A stretch of DNA of 64,000 nt from Trematomus loennbergii (lineage: Eukaryota; Chordata; Actinopteri; Perciformes; Nototheniidae): NCBI GenBank assembly GCA_012861695.1, contig JAAOOA010001614.1:16001-80000 (forward strand). The letters are read 5' to 3'. Within the stretch, counting starts at the first letter, position 1. Each line of letters opens with the position of its first letter. Both the position numbers and the translations under genes were made by a program. Below the pieces are notes generated by a model. That model was not told the DNA's origin. It was given only the letters and a program-made list of their open reading frames with translations, and did not search any database. This document shows, piece by piece, positions 52,538 through 62,727 of the stretch.

Positions 52538-52655
52538 TTGAAAGATGAGACAAGCGGTTGCCGGAAGCTTTTGCCGGATATAAATAGGGGTGGCCGTGGT
52601 TTGAGGCGGAGTTTTAGGCGTGGCCATGCTCCTGAACCTATGTTAACATTTTAAC
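52538..52655 (-). repeat. split direct repeat module B, outer copy
   Basis: Second copy of module B at the right (5' on minus strand) edge of the element, just upstream of the SAP-like ORF. Confidence 0.85.
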
Positions 52656-52689
52656 ATCATTATGATCTGTCAAAGTTATTCCTCCAGTG

Positions 52690-53350
52690 TTCGTCAACTT
52701 CAATCAATCAAAGTTCATTTATTTAGCCCAAAAAGTGACACAAGTGTCTCAGGGGGCTTCACAGGTTACACAGAATAACACGCTGTCCTTAGACCCCCGC
52801 AGCGTAAAGGAAACACCCCAAAGAAACCCCACAGTTAACGGGGAAGAATGGAAGAAACCTGGGGAGAGCAACAGACGAGGAGGTGTTGTAAATGAAAAAG
52901 ACATAGGTAGTCCAAATGCTGGAAAAGATCATGTGTCCTTAGTAGAAGAGGAAGATGGATCCAGGTGGAGGTTCTTCTATGATTGTCCAGCAGTCTTTTC
53001 AAAATGGAGTTCTTCACAGGAAATACTCGCTCAGGTTTAGAGTAAGATCTTGGTTTGGGCTAAAATAACGATGACCAATAAACAGGACAAATATAATCTT
53101 GTTTCACACGGGACAAAGAACAGTCTCCTGGTTAGGGTCTGGTGACTTCCTCCAAACCTCGGTTTTCTCGCTCTGTGTCTCTGGACGTCCTCCTTCACTC
53201 CCGTCATTATCATTTGAGCCTCTAGAGGTCACTGCACGTCCAAGACTGACCTCGAGTGGAGCGTCAAAGTCCCATAATTTGACGAGTAAGGAGATCGCCT
53301 GCTACAGGAATTTGAAGACTTCAGAGGACCAGCTACAGCATTATCTGGCA
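52690..53350. repeat. interspersed teleost repeat remnant
   Basis: Contains TTCATTTATTTAGCCCAAAA, GGGGGCTTCACAGGTTACAC, GGGAAGAATGGAAGAAACCT and GGGGAGAGCAACAGACGAGG, modules seen in a very common percomorph interspersed repeat. The 117-codon ORF (52687-53040) across it is incidental. Confidence 0.55.
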
Positions 53351-53423
53351 TAAGAAGAACTTCACTTCACGTCGCAGTGTAAAGGCAGTGTAGTAACGCT
53401 GTGTGTGTGTGTGTGTGTTTCAC

Positions 53424-53558
53424 CTCATCTTCTCCTTGGCCTCCTCGAAGCTCTCGGACACGAAGTAGACGTCTTGGAAGGTGGTGATGAGACACTCCTG
53501 TCTGCAGGTCGTCTTCGGGTCGAACATCCTCAACAGACCGCCCCCGACAGGGCATGTG
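53424..53558 (-). CDS. tph2: tryptophan hydroxylase 2-like penultimate exon
   Basis: Minus strand, acceptor TTTCCCAG at 53559-53560 and donor ATGAG|GTGAAAC at 53424. It encodes [20 protein letters not shown] and [15 protein letters not shown], joining in frame to the terminal exon. The first 34 nt do not give the usual H-A-L-S-D start in the same frame: the exon is 135 nt against the 134 I expect for this family, so a net +1 change seems to lie near its 5' edge. No further upstream tph2 exon is visible between here and 64000. Confidence 0.8.
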
Positions 53559-53635
53559 CTGGGAAACACACGGAAAACATGTTGTTTCGTCCTCAATCAA
53601 ATATACTATTGTAAGAAAACCCAACAGTATTCTCT

Positions 53636-53670
53636 GTGTGTGTGTGTGTGTGGGTGTGTGTGTGTGTCAC
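53636..53670. repeat. (GT)n microsatellites
   Basis: A short GT tract here, with another at 53400-53418 beside the tph2 donor. Confidence 0.85.
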
Positions 53671-53753
53671 CCTCAGCTCTCCTATAGATGACAGCAGCCC
53701 CAGTTTTTAGACTTTTCCCCGCCTTTCAAACACTTATTCCTGGGTTTTAGCCA

Positions 53754-53858
53754 GTCATTTTGCACGATATCGTTTAACATTGACGCTCTCCTGAAAATGC
53801 ACATATTCTGTGCATTTTCAGGAGAGCGTCAATGTTAAATGATATCGTGCAAAATGAC
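53754..53858. repeat. near-perfect 50-bp-arm hairpin
   Basis: The left arm (53754-53803) and right arm (53809-53858) are reverse complements with one mismatch, separated by TATTC. The arms include GCACGATATCGTTTAACATT and GACGCTCTCCTGAAAATGCA. No flanking duplication was found. Confidence 0.9.
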
Positions 53859-53984
53859 AGGCTAAAACTCTCTTCCAGACATTTAAAAATACTTTCCCCG
53901 ACCATTTAAACATTATTTCTGGCTTGTAAAGTGCAGTTATGCGCCCTGGAGGTATTATACTATTTCAAACAACTTTTCCCCGCC

Positions 53985-55760
53985 TTTCAAACACTTATTC
54001 CTGGTACAAGTGTTATCTTTTCCCCCTGGGTGTGTGTGAGACAGGTGAACTGAGTCAGCCTGCCAACAAGCAGCAGTCTGCTGTCATTTGAAATGTTCCC
54101 CACTTTTCAACACACTTTTACCCACGTTTTGAGCATTCTTTCCTGGGTCAATGTGTTCTCTTTTCCCCCTGGGTGTGTGTGTGAGACAAGTGAACTAAGT
54201 CAGCCTGCCAACAAGCAGCAGTCTGCTGTCATTTGAAACATGTTCCCCACTTTTTAACACACTTTTACCCACGTTTTGAGCACTCTTTCCTGGGTCAATG
54301 TGTTTCTTTTCCCCCCCTGGGTGTGTGTGTGTGACAAGTGAACTGAGTCAGCCTGCCAACAAGCAGCAGTCGGCTGTCATTTTGAAACATGTTCCCCCAC
54401 ATTTCAACACACTTTTACCCACGTTTTGAGCACCTCTTTCCTGGGTCAATGTGTTCTCTTTTCCCCCCCCTGGGTGTGTGTGAGACAAAGTGAACTAAGT
54501 CAGCCTGCCAACAAGCAGCAGTCTGCTGTCATTTGAAACATGTTTTCCCCACTTTTTAACACACTTTTACCCACGTTTTGAGCATTCTTTCCTGGGTCAA
54601 TGTGTTCTATTTCCCCCTGGGTGTGTGTGTGAGACAAGTCAACTAAGTCAGCCTGCAACAAGCAGCAGTCTGCTGTCATTTGAAACATGTTCCCCACTTT
54701 TCAAACACATTTACCACGTTTTGAGCATTCTTTCCTGGGTCAATGTGTTCTATTTCCCCCCTGGGTGTGTGTGTGAGACAAGTCAACTAGTGAGCCTGCC
54801 AACAGCAGCAGTCTGCTGTCATTTGAAACATGTTCCCCACTTTTAACACACATTTACCCACGTTTTGAGCACTCTTCCTGGGTCAATGTGTTCTCTTTCC
54901 CCCCCTGGGTGTGTGTGTGTGACAAGTGAAACTGAGTCAGCCTGCCAACAAGCAGCAGTCGGCTGTCATTTGAAACATGTTCCCCACATTTCAACACACT
55001 TTTACCCAAGTTTGAGCATCTTTCCTGGGTCAATGTGTTCTATTTCCCCCCTGGGTGTGTGTGTGAGACAAGTGAACTAAGTCAGCCTGCCAACAAGCAG
55101 CAGTCTGCTGTCATTTGAAACATGTTCCCCCACTTTTTAAAACACATTTACCCACGTTTTGAGCACTCTTCCTGGGTCAATGTGTCTTCCCCCTGGGTGT
55201 GTGTGTGAGACAAGTGAACTAAGTCAGCCTGCCAACAAGCAGCAGTCTGCTGTCATTGAAACATGTTCCCCCACTTTTTAACACACATTTACCCACGTTT
55301 TGAGCACTCTTTCCTGGGTCAATGTGTCTATTTCCCCCTGGGTGTGTGTGTGAGACAAGTGAACTAAGTCAGCCTGCCAACAAGTAGCAGTCTGCTGTCA
55401 TTTGAAACATGTTCCCCCACTTTTTAACACACATTTACCCACATTTTGAGCACTCTTTCCTGGGTCAATGTGTTCTCTTTCCCCCCTGGGTGTGTGTGTG
55501 AGACAAGTGAACTAAGTCAGCCTGCCAACAAGCAGCAGTCTGCTGTCATTTGAAACATGTTCCCCCACTTTTAACACACATTTACCCACGTTTTGAGCAC
55601 TCTTTCCTGGGTCAATGTGTTCTATTTCCCCCCTGGGTGTGTGTGTGAGACAAGTGAACTAAGTCAGCCTGCCAGCAAGCAGCAGTCTGCTGTCATTTGA
55701 AACATGTTCCCCCACTTTTTAACACATTTACCCACGTTTTGAGCACTCTTTCCTGGGTTG
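53985..55760. repeat. satellite array, about 148-bp unit, about 12 copies
   Basis: Unit blocks: TCAGCCTGCCAACAAGCAGC, GTCTGCTGTCATTTGAAACA, CACTTTTACCCACGTTTTGA and TTTCCTGGGTCAATGTGTTC. Starts of CAGCCTGCC at 54056, 54201, 54349, 54501 and 54649 give spacings of 145-152 bp. Most differences between copies are homopolymer lengths. Confidence 0.95.
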
Positions 55761-56635
55761 AAAAGACATGTGTTAGCCTGGTTCTCTCCCAGTACTGGGT
55801 ACTAGTTAATGCCACTATCACCACCACATTTAAACCAGATGAACTGGTAGTTATCCGGGGTGCTGGAGAGTCATTTTCAGGCTCTTCTCCACAATTGTCC
55901 CCCTAAAATGATTTTAAATCATTATATTTGCATTTAAATGCATTTATTTATCATTTATATGGTTCCCCAACACAATGCACATAGTCTGGAGCTCACTGGG
56001 GTCCTGCATATAATTTAATCAGGCGTTTTAACACTTTTTCCCATGAAAATGATTTTTAATCACTATCATGGGGCTATGAAAATCAAATTCCGGGTAATGC
56101 AGAGCACAATTGCACCTTTTACTATTTAAATGTATTTGTATTAAATATGTTTGGGCTAGAAAGGTGACCTCTCTGGGTGATTTAGTCAGTTTATGGAGCT
56201 TAGCCCACAAATCCTGGATGATCCAGGCCGAATTTGGGTGCCCCCACCTGTGGAAACCAAAAAAAGTGAAGAAAACGGTTAATTATATCTTAAAATAATC
56301 AAAAATGAGTTTTGAAAAATTGTCAAAAAATGACAGAGTGCCAACAGGAGAAGGGGAAAACTGTTTGGCGCTTCGGGCCGTTTTTTCCCCTTCTCCGATG
56401 GTTGGTGCAACGGAGAAGGGGAAAAGGTTCCTGGGCTTCATTTCCCCTTCCCTGGGAAAAAGATTCATCCATACTTTTCAGACTACCGTCTGCACGAAAT
56501 CGGAAACCCAGTTTTTGGGTGTACTCAGAAAAAAAGGCTGTTGCAAATCTTGGAAGAATGTATCCGCTGAGAGTGCACTTTGGGTCGGATGAATTTGATG
56601 CCTTGAGACCCCCCAGCCTGGTTCTCAAAATACTT
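55761..56635. other. non-coding spacer between satellites
   Basis: No gene seen. GGAGAAGGGGAAAA appears twice directly and once inverted (56345-56440), giving possible local stem-loops. The rest is unique A/T-rich sequence. Confidence 0.5.
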
Positions 56636-56639
56636 TGAC

Positions 56640-58115
56640 AATGTGACCCATGGAGGAATGCAAGGGCACTTTGCAGGGGACTCTACCCGAATTTGATGCA
56701 CTATTTTGGGTCACATTTTTACATTTTCACCCTATTCCCTGGTTCTCCAAATACTTTAAGTTTGACATTGTGACCCTGGAGGAATGCAAGGGCAGTCGAC
56801 AGGGGACTCTACCCGCATTTGAAGCACTATTTTGGGGCACAATTTTCTCATTTTCACCCCTTTTGCCTGGTTCTCACAAAAGTGAAGTTTGACATTGTGA
56901 CCCATGGAGGAATGCAAGGGCACTTTGCAGGGGACTCTACCCGCATTTGATGCACTATTTTGGGATACATTTTCTCAATTTAAACACGGACTGGTGATGG
57001 CTTGGACCCTTCTAGTGACCCTGGAGGATATGACCGAGAGATGACAGACTCTCTTGCGGGGTCATGAGGCACTATTTTGGGGTACAATTTTTCCATTTTG
57101 ACCCTTTTCCTGGTTCTCACAAAAGTTGAGTTTGATTATTTTGCCCATGGAGGAAAGCCACGGGAGTCGACAGGGGACTCCTGCGGGTCATGAGGCACTA
57201 TTTTGGGGTACAATTTTTCCATTTTGACCCCTTTTCCTGGTTCTCACAAAAGTTGAGTTTGATCATTTTGCCCATGGAGGAAAGCCACGGGAGTCGACAG
57301 GGGACTCCTGCGGGGTCATGAGGCACTATTTTGGGGTACAATTTTTCCATTTTGACCCCTTTTCCTGGTTCTCACAAAAGTTGAGTTTGATCATTTTGCC
57401 CATGGAGGAAAGCCACGGGAGTCGACAGGGGACTCCTGCGGGGTCATGAGGCACTATTTTGGGGTACAATTTTTCATTTCGACCCCTTTTCCTGGTTCTC
57501 ACAAAAGTTGAGTTTGATCATTTTGCCCATGGAGGAAAGCCACAGGAGTCGACAGGGGACTCCTGCGGGGTCATGAGGCACTATTTTGGGGTACAATTTT
57601 TCCATTTTGACCCCTTTTCCTGGTTCTCACAAAAGTTGAGTTTGATCATTTTGCCCATGGAGGAATGCCACGGGAGTCGACAGGGGACTCCTGCGGGGTC
57701 ATGAGGCACTATTTTGGGGTACAATTTTTTCATTTCGACCCCTTTTCCTGGTTCTCACAAAAGTTGAGTTTGATCATTTTGCCCATGGAGGAAAGCCACA
57801 GGAGTCGACAGGGACTCCTGCGGGGTCATGAGGCACTATTTTGGGGTACAATTTTTCCATTTTGACCCCTTTTCCTGGTTCTCACGAAAGTTGAGTTTGA
57901 TCATTTTGCCCATGGAGGAAAGCCACGGGAGTCGACAGGGGACTCCTGCGGGGACATGAGGCACTATTTGGGGTACAATTTTTTCATTTTGACCCCTTTT
58001 CCTGGTTTTCACAAAAGTTAACTCTGATTATTTTGCCATGGAGGAATGCCAGGGGAGTCGACAGGGGACTCCTGCGGGGTCATGAGGCACTATTTCCGGG
58101 TACTTTTTTCATTTT
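56640..58115. repeat. satellite array, about 128-bp unit, about 11 copies
   Basis: Unit blocks: TTGAGTTTGATCATTTTGCC, CATGGAGGAAAGCCACGGGA, GTCGACAGGGGACTCCTGCG and ATGAGGCACTATTTTGGGGT. Copies at the left end (56640-57060) are more diverged (GGAATGCAAGGGCA), and the central copies (57130-57960) are nearly identical, a pattern expected from homogenisation by unequal exchange. Confidence 0.95.
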
Positions 58116-58585
58116 CACCCAAATTTCCCTGGATGAAATATATATATATATATATTTTTTTTAGCCCATTTTCACCCAGTTTTGGCCACAGCGTTGCCTG
58201 GAGGATAGGACCGAGATATGACAGACTCTCTGGCCGCCTCACAAGTCACTATTGTCGGACACTTTCTTTGCTTTACCCCGGTTCTATCACTCTTTCCTCC
58301 TTTGACCATACAACCCGTTTCCTGCTGGGGTGGTGCCTGGTTCCGGGGTACCCCAAACCCTCTCATGGTCGGGGCACCATGTATTGATGCATCGGACCCA
58401 ATGTTGCCATCACCAGCCCCGCGTTGGTGCGGAGGTGGGACCATCTGACCTGGTGGTAACCCAAATCCATGCACCATGAATTGATGCATCGGACCCAGTG
58501 TCGCAACAACCGATCATGCTAACGCATATAAACGGAGAACTAGAACAACATTTTGATCAAATTCATTGTGTGTGTTTCGGTAAGG

Positions 58586-58899
58586 ATGTCATCTGAATGC
58601 CCGGTGTGCAGACTCTTCTATCTGGCATTGAACAAACACAAGCACAAGCATGCAGTGCGGAACTTGGAGGAAAATAGCCAGTGGAAGGATAAATGTTCGG
58701 ACCAAACCCTGTCCCATCGCTGGGTGTTCATACGCTGGGAAGAGACTGGACCGTCATGTAAAACATGACCACCCTGAGTTCTCCCGACATGAGGCACATC
58801 AGGTCATGGCAAGGCTGAAGCATAGTGTGGCACTGCAGTTGCTCCATGACCTCCGTGAGACTAAGCCCATCATTGGAATGGCAACATCATTGGTATAGG
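58586..58899 (+). pseudogene. zinc-finger ORF remnant, frameshifted
   Basis: ATG at 58586: M-S-S-E-C-P-V-C-R-L-F-Y-L-A-L-N-K-H-K-H-K-H-A-V-R-N, a C-x2-C...H finger-like start. It continues in the next frame as C-P-I-A-G-C-S-Y-A-G-K-R-L-D-R-H-V-K-H-D-H-P-E-F-S, a second C-x4-C...H-x3-H-type finger, and then stops at 58897-58899. I do not know the family; similar two-finger starts occur in transposon-encoded proteins. One frame change near 58660-58700 breaks it. Confidence 0.45.
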
Positions 58900-58926
58900 A
58901 GGAGAATACTGCTGGAGGTTATTAAT

Positions 58927-59310
58927 CCGTCCTTTGGGGTCTGTGAGCGGGCAGAGAGAGGTGATTTTCCCGGTCTCCGTCCTGGAGGTGTGAAATAAAC
59001 AGAGTCCCACTGTTAGGGACTGGTGCTGGAGGTCTCTAGGCCGTCCTTTGGGGTCTGTGAGCGGGCAAAAAGAGGGGATTTTCCCCTTGTCTCTCCTGGA
59101 AGTGTGAAATAAACAGAGTCCCACTGTTAGGGACTGGTGCTGGAGGTCTCTAGGCCGTCCTTTGGGGGTCTGTGAGCGGGCAAAGAGAGGGGATTTTCCC
59201 CTTGTCTCTTCTGGAAGTGTGAAATAAACAGAGTCCCACTGTTAGTGACTGGTGCTGGAGGTCTCTAGGCCGTCCTTTGGGGGTCTGTGAGCGGGCAGAG
59301 AGAGGGGATT
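58927..59310. repeat. 114-bp tandem repeat, about 3.5 copies
   Basis: CCGTCCTTTGGGGTCTGTGA recurs at 58927, 59041, 59155 and 59270. Each unit includes GAAATAAACAGAGTCCCACT and GGTGCTGGAGGTCTCTAGG. Confidence 0.95.
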
Positions 59311-59500
59311 TTGTAAATAGCAGAATACCTCCAGGGCGCATAACTGCACTTACAAGCCAGGGAAGGTGCCTGAATCCTGGGTATACATTTGTAAATAGTA
59401 CAATACCTCCAGGGTGCATAACTGCACTTTACAAGCCAGGGAAGGTGCCTGAATCCTGGGTATACATTTTGTAAATAGTGCAATACCTCCTGGGGTAAAC
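59310..59500. repeat. 79-bp tandem repeat, about 2.4 copies
   Basis: TTGTAAATAGCAGAATACCT-type units start at 59310, 59389 and 59469, each with AAGCCAGGGAAGGTGCCTGA. Confidence 0.95.
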
Positions 59501-59744
59501 ATTGTTTAATTGTTTAAGTGTTTTTAAATGTATGGAACAGTGTTTTGTCTCTTTCAAAACTCTCCCGTCATTGGCCGGATACATGGGGACGATTTTATAT
59601 TCACTATGACCGTTAATATTCCAGTGAGACGAAGTACGTCCAGTGACGGGAGTGATCCCATGTTAATTTTGTCCAAAAACCAGAGCATTTCCTCACCAGG
59701 ACAGGAACCCCCCCAACACCAAAAGCCTGCAGTGTGTTAAAGAG

Positions 59745-61530
59745 GAATTGTGATCTATACGATCAAAAGCCTTCTCTTGGTCAATAGATATGATGCCAGC
59801 ATTGATATTATACAATTTACATTGTCAAACACATCCCTCATTCAAAACAAACTATCAAGCATAGACCTATCTGGCACACAGTATGATTGATCCACAACAA
59901 CATTCATTGACCAATAAAAGTTTTAGTCTGTTTGATAAAACCTTTGAGAGGATTTTGTAGTCCGTACATAAAAGAGCCACTGGTCTCCAGTTTTTTAAAG
60001 AGGTCAAATCTCCCTTTTTAGGAAGCAGAGAGAGAACTGCCCGCCTGGAGGAAGCTGGGAGCATCCCCTTTTCAAAGCGTTCTTTAAAAACATCCAAAAT
60101 GTCCTGTCCCATAAGACTCCAAAAATGCTTAAAGAAGTCTGATGATAATCCATCTATTCCAGGAGCCTTTCCTGACGCCATCTGAGACACAGCGGCAGTT
60201 AGTTCGTCATGAGTCAGTTCAGAGCTGAGCGTGTTCTGTTCCTCTGAGCTCAGCTGAGGAAGTCCCTCCAGAAGCTCTGCAGCAGAGTCCACATCACAGA
60301 GCTGAGTGTGTTCTGTCCCTCTGAGCTCAGATGAGGAAGTCCCTGCAGAAGCTCTGCAGCAGAATCCACATCACAGAGCTGAGCGTGTTCTGTCCCTCTG
60401 AGCTCAGATGAGGAAGTCCCTCCAGAAGCTCTGCAGCAGAGTCCACATCACAGAGCTGAGCGTGTTCTGTCCCTCTGAGCTCAGCTGAGGAAGTCCCTGC
60501 AGAAGCTCTGCAGCAGAGTCCACATCACAGAGCTGAGCGTGTTCTGTTCCTCTGAGCTCAGATGAGGAAGTCCCTCCAGAAGCTCTGCAGCAGAGTCCAC
60601 ATCACATTCATCAGCCTTGAACAAATCCTTGTAGAAATCCACTGCATGCTTCCTCATCTCAGCCGGCTCCGTGGTCACCTTTCCCTCAGGAAGCCGCAGA
60701 CACAACATCTGTTTTCTCTTTACCACTGATTTTTCCAAACTGAAAAAGAAGGCAGTGGGTGCGTCTATGTCCTGGAGTTTGGTGAAACGGGCTCGGACTA
60801 AAGCTCCTTTGGCTCTTTCTTGCATAAAGGAGTTAAGCTCCTGTCTTGTTTCTTTTAAGCTGGCATTATTCTGCGGATCAGCTTGTGAGACACTTTCCAA
60901 GTCTATTATCTCTTTTTCTAAATTCTCCACTACTCTCTTAATGTTGGCTGTTGAATAGGAGGTGTATTGTTGACAGATAACCTTCATTTGGGCTTTTCCT
61001 ACCTCCCACCACTGAGTAAGGGAAGACAAACCATCTTTCCTAGATCTCCAGTAAGCCCAAAACATTTTAAATGTTCACAGAAATTCAAATCCTGTAATAA
61101 TCTATATTAAAATGCCAAAAAGATCTGGGTTTTCCGTTGGAAGATAAGATCAGCTCCATCAAACTAAATGATGGTCTGTGAAAGCAACAGGGATGATCTG
61201 ACAGTTTGTAACCCTAGCAGAAAAGGCCTTGGGTAAATCAAACCTGTCCACTCTGGCTGCACTAACTCTACCATCTGATATTTGAACCCATGTGTATTGC
61301 TTGCATGTAGGATGCATCCTCCTGCACACATCCACTAAATCACTTTTCTTTAGAACATGAGACAATACAGAGGAAGACTGAAGATGTGGCTCAACTCCAG
61401 TCCTATCCAAAGTCAAGTCAGTGCAACAGTTCCAGTCTCCACCCAAAACAATAAACTCCCCTTGACCAATATCACTTATTCTCTCTTCCAATACTTTAAA
61501 GATCTCTTCACGTGTTATGTCAAGTCTTGG
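59745..61530 (-). mobile_element. Tx1-type LINE ORF2 fragment
   Basis: Minus strand 61491 to 59760: endonuclease (G-G-D-W-N-C-C-T-D-L-T-L-D-R-T, Y-T-W-V-Q, R-V-D-R-F-D-L, F-T-D-H-H), then the linker (W-W-E-V-G-K-A-Q-M-K, F-F-F-S-L-E-K-S-V) and the RT entry (S-G-K-A-P-G-I-D-G-L-S-S-D-F-F-K-H-F-W, L-L-P-K-K-G-D-L, L-K-N-W-R-P-V-A-L-L-C-T-D-Y-K). These are Tx1-group L1 motifs. The RT catalytic YxDD and everything 3' are missing. Frame changes and a 77-bp tandem interrupt it. Confidence 0.8.
60218..60606. repeat. 77-bp tandem repeat inside LINE ORF2
   Basis: ACATCACAGAGCTGAG-type starts at 60291, 60368, 60445 and 60522, with a final ACATCAC at 60599: exactly 77 bp apart. In the LINE frame the unit is D-S-A-A-E-L-L-E-G-L-P-x-L-S-S-E-E-Q-N-T-L. 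As 77 is not a multiple of three, each repeat shifts the frame. Confidence 0.95.
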
Positions 61531-61689
61531 ACCTTCTCAATATAACTATGATTTAATTACAGTTTCCAGATATTGGAAGAGGCCTATGAGTCTCTTTGCT
61601 AATTATCAATGGTCTTTGCAATTAACAGCAGATGTACCCATGTTAAGTAAATTGGCAAAGGTCAGAGGAACTCCAAGAGAGGTCTTCCT

Positions 61690-62280
61690 CAGATATAATA
61701 CAGTTAAAGTCTTGTTAGTTAGTGGTTCATATCCACCATGCATTAGTTAAGAAACGATAAGGATGTTGGTGTGTTAGTTAATGTAAAGAAATGTATGTAT
61801 GCTCATGTGCAGACGATATATATAGTTTGTTAATTGGATAATTCATATCCTGCAAGGCTCCTAAAGACTTCATGAGATAATGACCTTTTGACATCTGGAA
61901 CTTACATGTTGCTCTGATGTTGGTGCGTCCAAGTTTAGGAGACCTGACAATGTGTGTGCGTTAAACATGATTAGGGAACATGTTCGTGTGTCATTTAGAA
62001 AACCTATATAAACCCTGGGTTTTCTTGTGTTCGAGGGACCATTTCTGCGATTGGTTGCTCTTGAAGCAAGGTAATGTTTCCCCATTGTTGTTTAGTGGTG
62101 CGCAACTAAATAATAATGATTAATCTCAACTATTTCTGTGTTTGTGTTTCATTGATTCCTCTCTGTTTCATTCTTTCATGTTGTGTGAGTACTTGGATCG
62201 CCACAACTCACGCTCAGAGCCTTGGTTTGGTGCACATTAATAAAGCGAATCAGAAACTCATCTATTCCAGCTCTCACTAG
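61690..62280 (+). other. possible solo LTR or promoter-like segment
   Basis: Contains TATATAAACCCTGGG (62005) and an AATAAAGCG (62239) about 235 bp later, the spacing of a U3-R-U5 LTR. Clear TG/CA ends and a target duplication were not established. Confidence 0.3.
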
Positions 62281-62395
62281 AATAACTCTACCCTTCACTT
62301 CCTCTGTGCTGGATATTATCTTTATATTTCAAAGAGAGAGAGAATAAAATAGCTACTCCTGCACTCAAATGTGTCCCATGGCTAAGGACATGCTG

Positions 62396-62625
62396 CCTCC
62401 TCCTCCTCCTCCTCCTCCTCCTCCTCCTCCTCCTCCTCCTCCTCCTCCTCCTCTGGTAGAGTAGCAGTGTATCTGGATCATCCTGCTGGCTCTCTCTCCT
62501 TCTACAGAGTCTCCTCTGACACACTGACCCACCTCCACACCTTCAGAACCACATTCACTGAACCTCTCTACGCTGGGTTTGGGTTCTGGTCATTAAACTC
62601 CTCAGCGTCTCTGTGTCCTCTGTAG
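62396..62625 (+). pseudogene. partial B30.2 exon, second copy
   Basis: Starts in a (TCC)n tract (62397-62452) and continues S-G-R-V-A-V-Y-L-D-H-P-A-G-S-L-S-F-Y, then F-Y-R-V-S-S-D-T-L-T-H-L-H-T, E-P-L-Y-A-G-F-G-F-W and S-S-A-S-L-C-P-L to a stop at 62623-62625. It is nearly identical to 30805-30981, and the similarity runs on through the 3' UTR to about 62725. PRY and the first half of SPRY are absent. It is a duplicate 3' end and not a complete gene. Confidence 0.85.
62397..62452. repeat. (TCC)n trinucleotide repeat at the B30.2 breakpoint
   Basis: Uninterrupted TCC run. Immediately to the left, homology to the NLR locus ends. Confidence 0.95.
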
Positions 62626-62727
62626 GAGGAGATCACTTCCTGTCCTGGGTTTAAGGGTTGCTGTTTTAAATCTGGCTCACTGATTGTGTCTTTACTGTCA
62701 GAAGTGTTTTTATCAGAGAGGCTTTAA

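Larger units (their letters stand above)
48918..52655 (-). mobile_element. tyrosine-recombinase-type retroelement with split direct repeats (Ngaro/PAT-like), non-autonomous
   Basis: Two repeated modules: module A (182 bp) at 48918-49099 and 49334-49515, and module B (about 117 bp) at 49211-49327 and 52538-52655, all in the same orientation. On the minus strand the order is B - internal region - A - B - A, which is the A1-...-B1-A2-B2 split direct repeat layout of Ngaro/PAT-type tyrosine-recombinase retrotransposons. A minus-strand ORF with an SAP-like motif follows the first repeat. RT, RNase H and recombinase are not found; tandem arrays occupy the interior. Confidence 0.6.

Noticed and set aside
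52687..53040. 117-codon ORF downstream of the split-repeat element
   Set aside because: Lies on a common non-coding teleost repeat; no domain.
62288..62524. Poly-arginine minus-strand ORF
   Set aside because: Antisense of the TCC repeat at the partial B30.2 copy.
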